Below are positions 1-4,554 of a stretch of 5,066 nucleotides of DNA, in pieces. The translations under genes and the position numbers were made by a program. Location of the stretch: assembly GCF_947254915.1 (NCBI RefSeq), contig NZ_CAMYEZ010000136.1, forward strand, positions 1-5,066, written 5' to 3'. The notes under the pieces are model-generated. The model saw nothing but the letters and a program-made list of their open reading frames with translations, did no database searches and had not been told where the DNA came from. Each line of letters begins with the position of its first letter. The stretch's first letter is position 1. Source of the stretch: an uncultured Porphyromonas sp. (GTDB lineage Bacteria; Bacteroidota; Bacteroidia; Bacteroidales; Porphyromonadaceae).

Positions 1-26
1 ATCCGTAGATATTTTGGATTATCCAG

Positions 27-133
27 CGAGGAAACGAAAAATTCTTCGGAACTTTGATTTGCTTCTTCCGAAGTTTCATTTCATTCTTCCGAAGTTTCAT
101 TTCGCCCCTTCGTAGAGAATTTTCGTTTGCTCG
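27..133. repeat. Inverted repeat enclosing three 21-bp tandem repeats
   Basis: The left arm (27-45) and right arm (116-133) are reverse complements apart from one G/C mismatch and one extra A. Between them are three direct units of 21 bp at 42-62, 63-83 and 84-104. Units 2 and 3 match over their first 20 positions, and unit 1 differs from them at four of those 20. Each unit has a small palindromic core, TTC-S-GAA. No reading frame of note crosses the structure. The layout resembles a small non-autonomous (MITE-like) element or a repeat that forms a structured RNA. Identity as a mobile element is inference; no flanking target duplication was established. Confidence 0.7.
42..104. repeat. Three tandem copies of a 21-bp unit
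   Basis: The units begin at 42, 63 and 84 with an exact 21-bp period. The second and third share TTCTTCCGAAGTTTCATTTC exactly. The first carries G or C exchanged for the other base at unit positions 7, 11, 15 and 20, with every A and T in the first 20 positions conserved. This is a direct reading of the sequence. The function is unknown. Confidence 0.85.
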
Positions 134-290
134 TGAGCTATTGGGAAATTCCTCGGGAGATATCGGACTTAGCAAAGATGTATGAGTATTGATAGCGCTA
201 TGAAGCTAGGCTTAAGCCACATATCCTAGAGTTGTTGTCAAGCGGAGTTAATAGAGTACCTAGATATAATGCGTCAGCCATGGTGCATCC
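134..290. other. Intergenic stretch without recognisable gene
   Basis: No reading frame with coding character lies between the repeat structure and the tRNA promoter. Two perfect 10-bp palindromes stand out, ATAGCGCTAT at 192-201 and GGCTTAAGCC at 209-218, seven bases apart. A CTAGG/CCTAG pair (206-210 and 225-229) brackets the second. A TATAAT string at 265-270 has no matching -35 element at a usable distance. Nothing else in this stretch is supported. Confidence 0.5.
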
Positions 291-292
291 TC

Positions 293-323
293 TTTGTAGT
301 ATCAAAAGTTTGTTGTACTTTTG
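293..323 (+). promoter_or_regulatory. Bacteroidota-type promoter of the tRNA-Thr gene
   Basis: TTTG at 293-296 is followed by exactly 19 bases and then TACTTTTG at 316-323, which fits the -7 consensus TAnnTTTG. This spacing and both boxes match the primary sigma factor promoter known from Bacteroides and relatives. Transcription would start near 330, about 10 bases before the mature tRNA 5' end, so only a short leader would need trimming. Confidence 0.85.
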
Positions 324-338
324 CATTGTCAATGAGAC

Positions 339-411
339 GCCGAAATAGCTCAGTTGGTAGAGCAACTCATTCGTAATGAGTAGGTCGCCGGTTCGAGTCC
401 GGCTTTCGGCT
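339..411 (+). tRNA. tRNA-Thr (anticodon CGU)
   Basis: A full cloverleaf can be folded by hand. The acceptor stem is 339-345 with 404-410, all seven pairs. The D arm is 348-351 with 360-363. The anticodon stem is 365-369 with 377-381, and the 7-base loop 370-376 carries CGT at 372-374. The T arm is 387-391 with 399-403, and its loop is TTCGAGT. Position 411 (T) is the discriminator base, and no CCA follows, so CCA must be added after transcription. The anticodon reads ACG threonine codons. The gene has its own promoter and terminator, so it appears to be transcribed singly. Confidence 0.96.
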
Positions 412-430
412 CTAATTCTTGTTTCGCTAG

Positions 431-477
431 GGCGTCATCTATATGAGTCTTCGGACTCTGTAGAGGGTGCCTTTTTT
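431..477 (+). terminator. Intrinsic terminator of tRNA-Thr with UUCG tetraloop
   Basis: Bases 445-449 (GAGTC) pair with 454-458 (GACTC) around a TTCG tetraloop, an unusually stable cap. The stem continues outwards as 431-443 with 459-471, with one mismatch, one bulged T and a few G-U pairs. Six T residues follow at 472-477. The position about 20 bp after the tRNA and the T run on the plus strand assign it to the tRNA. The left side has no T-run equivalent for the opposing kinase transcript. Confidence 0.85.
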
Positions 478-547
478 CTTTCTGTAGCTATATCTCCGAT
501 TCAAAATGTTGACCGAACGTTGATACCTCGTTTAGTTGATGGCTCGG

Positions 548-1717
548 TTAGGGGAGTTGCTGCAGGGGGAGGGAGATACGGAAGGTGGTTCCGACTTGTA
601 GCTCGGAGCGCTTGACGTAGATGCGCCCGCGGAAGTAGTGACGTATGATGCGACGTGCCAGTGACAAGCCGAGCCCCCAGCCTCGCTCCTTGGTTGTGAA
701 GCCAGGCTTGAAGATCATCCGCTGCGTGGTGCGTGTCATGCCACGGCCCGTGTCGGTGATCTCAAGGTAGGCGTTCTTGCCGTGAGCCTCCGTGGTGATG
801 GTGATCGTGCCTTTGCCGTCCATGGCGTCGACGCCGTTCTTGACGATGTTCTCCACGACCCAGCTCATGAGGTCGGGCGTGATGAGACAGTAGAGCTCCT
901 CAGCTGCAGGCTTGAAGACGATCTCTACCTGTCTGGAGATGCGTCGCGAGAGGTATTGCACAGAGGTGGCGACCAGTTCGTTGAGCTCTATGGGCGAGAG
1001 TTCGGGTAGGCTGCCGACCTTTTGGAAGCGATGGGCGATCAGTTCAAGACGATTGACATCTTGACCTATGCTCTCGATGATTTCGGGAGGTAGGTCGTAG
1101 CTCTTGAGCAGTTCGGTCCACGCCATGAGCGAAGAGATAGGCGTGCCGAGCTGGTGGGCGGTCTCCTTGCTGAGCCCGACCCATATGCGGTCCTGCTCCC
1201 AGTGCAGTAGGCTACGAATGGTGAGGACGAGGATGATGATGTAGAGGATGAAGATACTCGTCTGCAGATAGGGGAAGCGTAGCAACCGCTTCAGATTACT
1301 GCTGTCGCTGTAGTAAAGGTATTGTCGCCCAGCGGTGCCTAGGTCTATCTCAATGGGTGCGTAGCCAGAGCGAAAAGCCGTGAGCCGCCTCGCCAGATAG
1401 GTTGAGTCACGAGCGACCGCTTCGGGGTCAATGTTTTTGTATCCCAAGATATTCCCAAGGCTGTCTGTGAGGATGAGCGGTATGGTGGTGTTTGACTCTA
1501 GGATTTGGAGGGCTAAGGCATTGAGTTGCTTGTCGCTTTGGCTAGCTATGCACTCGGTCGCTTCCGCCCAGGTCTGCATCTTGAGCCGCTCCTCGTCGGC
1601 CATACGTCTCACGAGTGGCTCCGAGAGGATGAGCGGTAGGAGTGCCACGATGAGCGCCAGCACGACAAGTAGTATATTGGTAGGCAGGGTGCCAAGTAAT
1701 CTCCTGGAGGATGACAT
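548..1717 (-). CDS. Orphan sensor histidine kinase (two-TM, HAMP-less)
   Basis: This 389-residue membrane kinase is predicted to autophosphorylate on a histidine and pass the phosphate to a response regulator. A first membrane helix (about residues 13-32) is followed by an extracytoplasmic sensor region of about 120 residues and a second helix (about 153-172). The kinase core starts almost at once, leaving no room for a HAMP domain. The H-box is AHQLGTPISSL with His188 as phosphoacceptor. The ATP-binding domain shows the N-box ENIVKNGVDAM (290-299), the G1 box DTGRGM (322-327), the F-box FKPGF (336-340) and the G2 box GWGLGL (346-351), so it looks catalytically intact. The start at 1717 gives a proper N-terminus and has no Shine-Dalgarno sequence, as is usual in Bacteroidota. 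No response regulator lies beside it, so its partner and signal are unknown. It is divergent from tetR and converges with the tRNA gene. Confidence 0.93.
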   Translation of the reverse strand: MSSSRRLLGTLPTNILLVVLALIVALLPLILSEPLVRRMADEERLKMQTWAEATECIASQSDKQLNALALQILESNTTIPLILTDSLGNILGYKNIDPEAVARDSTYLARRLTAFRSGYAPIEIDLGTAGRQYLYYSDSSNLKRLLRFPYLQTSIFILYIIILVLTIRSLLHWEQDRIWVGLSKETAHQLGTPISSLMAWTELLKSYDLPPEIIESIGQDVNRLELIAHRFQKVGSLPELSPIELNELVATSVQYLSRRISRQVEIVFKPAAEELYCLITPDLMSWVVENIVKNGVDAMDGKGTITITTEAHGKNAYLEITDTGRGMTRTTQRMIFKPGFTTKERGWGLGLSLARRIIRHYFRGRIYVKRSELQVGTTFRISLPLQQLP

Positions 1718-1769
1718 ATGGGTGAGAATTAGAATGGCGTGCGCTTGACCCTAAAGGGCTCTTTCGGCG

Positions 1770-1794
1770 CAAAGCTGTATCTTTGTAACGGTTA
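1770..1794 (+). promoter_or_regulatory. Probable tetR promoter -7 box with overlapping inverted repeats
   Basis: TATCTTTG at 1778-1785 fits the Bacteroidota -7 consensus TAnnTTTG and lies 39 bases before the tetR start codon. No TTTG box sits 19 bases upstream, so the -33 element is weak or missing. The -7 box is embedded in CAAAG-N6-CTTTG (1770-1785), and TAAC-G-GTTA (1786-1794) follows where transcription would start. These dyads could be operator half-sites for the adjacent TetR protein. The same CAAAG read on the other strand gives CAGCTTTG, a one-mismatch -7 box that might serve the divergent kinase gene. The promoter call is moderate; the operator call is inference. Confidence 0.5.
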
Positions 1795-1824
1795 TCTTAT
1801 GCTTTTATTATCGTCCACACACTT

Positions 1825-2442
1825 ATGACCTCTACACAACATATGCGACAGCGCATCGTTCAAATGGCTCACACGCTCTTTGTGCAGCAAGGAGTTGAGG
1901 GGACGACCATGGTCGCCATTGCTGAGGCTGTGGGGTGCAGTCGGCGCACGGTCTACACCTATTATAAGGACAAGCAGGCGCTACTCATGGCGGTCATAGA
2001 GCGGGAGATCAGTCTGATGAGTCAGTCGCTGAGCGAAGTGCTGGCTCGTCCAGGTGATGCGATTACTAAGCTAATGGTCCTGCTGGACAACCATTTGCAG
2101 CTGATTCAGAAGACGGTGCAGAGACAAGGCGAGCACAATGCGAGCTTCTTTAGCGACACTTTCAACGTTGAGCGCCTTCGCCTCAAGTATGACCAGAGCG
2201 AGTACGACATGCTCAAGCGGATCCTGCAGGAGGGGCACGATCGTGGAGAGTTGCTAGTCCCTGATATCAACTCGACAGCCTACCTGCTCCTCAAGAGCTT
2301 CAAAAGTCTGGAGGCGCCTTACATCAATCGCTACCACCATGAGTACGGCAAGGAGGACTACCTCCGCATCATCGCTGCGATGAAGCAGTTACTCAGGCAG
2401 GGACTAACCAATTATGCAAATACAAAACCTATAACTCAATAG
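1825..2442 (+). CDS. TetR/AcrR-family transcriptional regulator
   Basis: This 205-residue protein has the usual TetR length and layout. Residues about 8-55 form the DNA-binding domain, with a helix-turn-helix at about 28-48 (MVAIAEAVGCSRRTVYTYYK) in which GCSRRTVYTYYKDK matches the conserved recognition-helix region. The remaining 150 or so residues are a largely helical ligand-binding and dimerisation domain that gives no clue to the ligand. Such proteins normally repress a neighbouring promoter until a small molecule releases them. Met1 at 1825 was chosen; Met7 is an alternative start, and neither has a Shine-Dalgarno sequence. The stop codon lies only 5 bp before fabG, so the two are almost certainly co-transcribed. 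Self-regulation and control of a fatty-acid gene in response to an acyl ligand are therefore likely but inferred. Confidence 0.93.
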   Translation: MTSTQHMRQRIVQMAHTLFVQQGVEGTTMVAIAEAVGCSRRTVYTYYKDKQALLMAVIEREISLMSQSLSEVLARPGDAITKLMVLLDNHLQLIQKTVQRQGEHNASFFSDTFNVERLRLKYDQSEYDMLKRILQEGHDRGELLVPDINSTAYLLLKSFKSLEAPYINRYHHEYGKEDYLRIIAAMKQLLRQGLTNYANTKPITQ

Positions 2443-2447
2443 AATCT

Positions 2448-3197
2448 ATGAAACTACTTCAGGACAAAGTGGCTCTGATCACCGGAGCAGCACGTGGTAT
2501 CGGCAAGGCGATCGCCACGAAGTATGCAGAGGCTGGATGCCATGTAGCTATTAGCGACCTCAAGGTTGCTGACGAAGCAAAGGATTACTACGCTCAGCTA
2601 GCCAAGGAGTGCGGTGTCACGATACGCACCTACGAGAGCAATGCTGCAGACTTTGAGGCAGCACATCAGCTCGTTGATCAGATTGTCGCTGACTTTGGCA
2701 AGCTAGACGTCCTAGTCAATAATGCGGGCATCACCCGTGACGGTCTGCTCCTGCGTATGAGCGAGCAGCAGTGGGATGCGGTGATCAATGTCAACTTAAA
2801 GTCCGCTTTCAATATGATCCATGCCGCAGCTCCCGTCATGATGAAGCAGCGTCAGGGTAGCATCATCAATATGGCGAGCGTCGTCGGTGTATCGGGCAAT
2901 GCGGGGCAGGTGAACTACTCCGCCTCTAAGGCTGGTATGATTGCACTGGCTAAGAGCGTTGCCAAGGAACTCGGCTCACGTGGTATCCGTGCCAACAGCA
3001 TCGCTCCGGGCTTCATCGAGAGCGATATGACGGCCGTCCTCAGCGAGGAGGTACGCAAGGAGTGGGCTAAGCAGATCCCGCTACGCCGTGGTGGCAAGCC
3101 TGAGGATGTAGCCAATGTGGCTCTCTTCCTCGCAAGCGACCTCTCCTCCTACATGACAGGACAAGTGCTCTCCTGCTGTGGCGGTATGAATATGTAA
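2448..3197 (+). CDS. fabG: 3-oxoacyl-[ACP] reductase, SDR family (FabG)
   Basis: This cytoplasmic 249-residue short-chain dehydrogenase/reductase would reduce 3-oxoacyl-ACP to 3-hydroxyacyl-ACP with NADPH in fatty-acid elongation. The Rossmann motif TGAARGIG is at residues 12-19 and NNAG at 91-94. The catalytic tetrad is complete: Asn116 (NVNL), Ser144 (MASVVG), Tyr157 and Lys161 (YSASK). The PG pair at 187-188 and the C-terminal GGM (245-247) are typical of FabG. In place of the frequent VDGGM the protein has SCCGGMNM, with two adjacent cysteines (243-244), an unremarked but visible deviation. Length and motifs match classical FabG closely. Many SDRs resemble FabG, so a paralogue acting on another 3-oxoacyl substrate cannot be excluded. 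It follows tetR by 5 bp and precedes rluA by 19 bp. Confidence 0.9.
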   Translation: MKLLQDKVALITGAARGIGKAIATKYAEAGCHVAISDLKVADEAKDYYAQLAKECGVTIRTYESNAADFEAAHQLVDQIVADFGKLDVLVNNAGITRDGLLLRMSEQQWDAVINVNLKSAFNMIHAAAPVMMKQRQGSIINMASVVGVSGNAGQVNYSASKAGMIALAKSVAKELGSRGIRANSIAPGFIESDMTAVLSEEVRKEWAKQIPLRRGGKPEDVANVALFLASDLSSYMTGQVLSCCGGMNM

Positions 3198-3216
3198 AGC
3201 CTTAGTAAGCAGATCG

Positions 3217-3903
3217 ATGCTTGACCTACAGATCCTCTACGAAGACAATCATCTCCTCATCGTCAATAAGCCGGCGGGGATGCTCGTACAGGGTGATAGC
3301 ACGGGCGATACGCCGCTCTCGGAGCTTGTTGAGCGCTATCTCATTGATAAGTACGACAAGCCTGGTCGGGCGTTCGTTGGGGTCACGCATCGTATCGATA
3401 GACCAACGTCAGGGGCTGTGCTTTTTGCCAAGACTTCAAAGGCTCTGGCACGGCTCAACGCTATGTTTCAGCGACGAGAGATCCACAAAGTCTACCATGC
3501 TGTGGTCTGTGGCGCATTTCCTCAGAAAGCGGGCGAGGCGAAGGATCTACTCTATCGCAATCGCAAGCAAAACAAGAGCTACGTCGTGACGGAGTCTCAC
3601 GCTGAGGCTAAGCGCGCCTGGCTTACCTATGAGCGCCTCTCCGTGGGCAACCGTTACAGTCTGCTGGCCGTGACTCTCCATACGGGACGGCATCACCAGA
3701 TACGTACGCAGCTCAGTCATATGGGCTACCCGATCAAGGGGGATCTCAAGTATGGCGCTCCACGGAGCAATAAAGACGGCGGAATCTCGCTCCATGCACG
3801 TATATTAAGCTTTGAACACCCCGTCACTCACGAGCAAATAGAGGTCGTCGCACCGTACCCTGAAGACGATGCTATTTGGTCTTTGCTGAGCCATACGAAG
3901 TAA
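3217..3903 (+). CDS. RluA-family RNA pseudouridine synthase
   Basis: This 228-residue enzyme should convert specific uridines in rRNA or tRNA to pseudouridine. The family signature THRIDRPTSG at residues 57-66 contains the catalytic aspartate Asp61. The segment LHTGRHHQIR (154-163) and the C-terminal SLHARILSFEHP (191-202) are the other conserved RluA-family blocks. The N-terminus begins directly with the catalytic fold (ILYEDNHLLIVNKPAGM), so there is no S4 RNA-binding domain, and the length fits the short RluA/TruC-like branch. Substrate cannot be assigned from sequence alone, so no symbol is given. The start at 3217 lies 19 bp after fabG without a Shine-Dalgarno motif; co-transcription with fabG is likely, ending at the hairpin 3929-3965. 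Confidence 0.92.
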   Translation: MLDLQILYEDNHLLIVNKPAGMLVQGDSTGDTPLSELVERYLIDKYDKPGRAFVGVTHRIDRPTSGAVLFAKTSKALARLNAMFQRREIHKVYHAVVCGAFPQKAGEAKDLLYRNRKQNKSYVVTESHAEAKRAWLTYERLSVGNRYSLLAVTLHTGRHHQIRTQLSHMGYPIKGDLKYGAPRSNKDGGISLHARILSFEHPVTHEQIEVVAPYPEDDAIWSLLSHTK

Positions 3904-3928
3904 CCTAGCAAGCCGACGAAACAAAAGA

Positions 3929-3965
3929 AAAAGGAGAGCTTCACCTAGCGTGAGGCTCTTCTTTT
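3929..3965. terminator. Terminator hairpin at the end of the tetR-fabG-rluA cluster
   Basis: Bases 3929-3944 pair with 3950-3965 over 16 bp, including two G-U pairs, around a 5-base loop. The outer pairs are A on the left and T on the right, so the T-rich arm ends the stem on the plus strand, and the complementary A-rich arm gives the same on the minus strand. It starts 26 bp after the rluA stop. This geometry suits a bidirectional intrinsic terminator. The integrase remnant begins immediately to its right. Confidence 0.8.
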
Positions 3966-3971
3966 GCATTT

Positions 3972-4463
3972 GTGGGTGGAATGTTCGCTTCTGTCCCTCC
4001 GCTGATTTCAATCCCTCCTGAGGAAGAGACGAACAGCGAGGGGAAACAGTATATCCGCAAGGCAAGACAGAAAACGAAGGTGGAGAGTTTGATCCCCCTG
4101 CATCCAATAGCGGAGCAGATACTCGCCCTTTACACGAAAGAGCAGAGCAGAGGAGACTACAAGATATTTCCCGATACAATGAGCGACTGGAAGCTACTCA
4201 GTCGTCTCAAAGCCGTAGGGTTGGCATGTGGCATCCGTACTCCGTTGACTTGGCACTGTGCAAGACACACGTTTGGGACGCTAAGGCTAGAGGCTGGTGT
4301 GCCTATCGAGAGCATCGCTAAGATGATGGGGCATTCGTCTATTGCCAGCACGCAAATCTATGCCCAAGTCACCGACCAGAAGATTGCAAAGGATATGGAC
4401 AGATTGACAAAAAACAGCTGTCAAAGACTTCCTCTTTCTCACAAGAAAGATAGACATAGATAA
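3972..4463 (+). pseudogene. Tyrosine recombinase/integrase, 5'-truncated C-terminal fragment
   Basis: The frame encodes up to 163 residues from a GTG at 3972 and stays open back to a stop at 3951-3953 inside the preceding terminator. Residues about 22-145 are the C-terminal half of a phage/conjugative-transposon integrase catalytic domain. The hairpin lysine region is RQKTK (32-36). HCARH (95-99) supplies the catalytic His and Arg, GHSS (120-123) the second His, and TQIYAQV (127-133) the nucleophile Tyr130. The WHCARHTF...MMGHSSIASTQIY pattern is typical of Bacteroidota integrases. The N-terminal arm-binding and core-binding domains, normally some 200 or more residues, are missing, and nothing upstream encodes them. 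Residues 3-11 (GMFASVPPL) may be a worn remnant of the first catalytic box. It is probably inactive, although expression of a short protein is not excluded. Confidence 0.85.
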
Positions 4464-4466
4464 TAA

Positions 4467-4506
4467 TATAGTCAATGATCCTTTTTGTAAAGGACCATTG
4501 ACTATA
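4467..4506. terminator. Long inverted repeat / hairpin in convergent spacer
   Basis: TATAGTCAATG (4467-4477) pairs perfectly with 4496-4506, and TCCTTT (4479-4484) with AAAGGA (4489-4494). One A-C mismatch separates the two blocks and the loop is TTGT. The total is 17 pairs in 40 bases, starting four bases after the integrase stop. It sits between convergent genes and so suits a bidirectional transcription stop, but no T run follows on either strand. It could instead be a structural relic of the mobile element. The stem itself is certain; its role is not. Confidence 0.6.
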
Positions 4507-4516
4507 CCATCATTGG

Positions 4517-4538
4517 GAGACCTTTGCACAGAGGTCTC
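4517..4538. repeat. 7-bp inverted repeat GAGACCT...AGGTCTC
   Basis: GAGACCT at 4517-4523 and AGGTCTC at 4532-4538 are perfect reverse complements around an 8-base loop, TTGCACAG. It lies 10 bp right of the larger hairpin and 16 bp before the stop of the DUF1266 gene. On the minus strand it could add to the transcription stop of that gene. GAGACCTTTGCA-like strings also remind me of insertion-sequence ends in Porphyromonas relatives, which is recollection and was not checked. Confidence 0.55.
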
Positions 4539-4554
4539 GGTCAGCTTTGAAAAG

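Noticed and set aside
42..104. CRISPR array
   Set aside because: The 21-bp units are directly abutting with no spacers between them, and no cas gene is present.
265..270. TATAAT string as a sigma-70 type -10 box
   Set aside because: The nearest -35-like string (TTGTCA at 235-240) is 24 bases away, and the tRNA has a far better Bacteroidota promoter at 293-323.
339..411. tRNA-Thr as attachment site of the element that left the integrase remnant
   Set aside because: I found no copy of the tRNA 3' end near the integrase fragment or elsewhere in the window.
376..615. A plus-strand 79-codon open frame starting inside the tRNA
   Set aside because: It begins in the anticodon loop, runs through the terminator and enters the 3' end of the kinase gene on the opposite strand. 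It has no domain-like sequence.
782..1009. A plus-strand 75-codon open frame
   Set aside because: It lies wholly antisense to the ATP-binding domain of the kinase, whose motifs are clear.
1431..1772. Open frames on both strands (1431-1748 plus, 1542-1772 minus) around the kinase 5' end
   Set aside because: Both are shadows of the kinase N-terminus in other frames, with no recognisable sequence. The minus-strand one overlaps the kinase out of frame.
2915..3115. A minus-strand open frame inside fabG
   Set aside because: It is antisense to the conserved Tyr-Lys and PG region of FabG and has no protein features.
3221..3795. Open frames within rluA (3221-3589 plus, 3547-3795 minus)
   Set aside because: RluA has all family motifs in its own frame; these are out-of-frame and antisense shadows.
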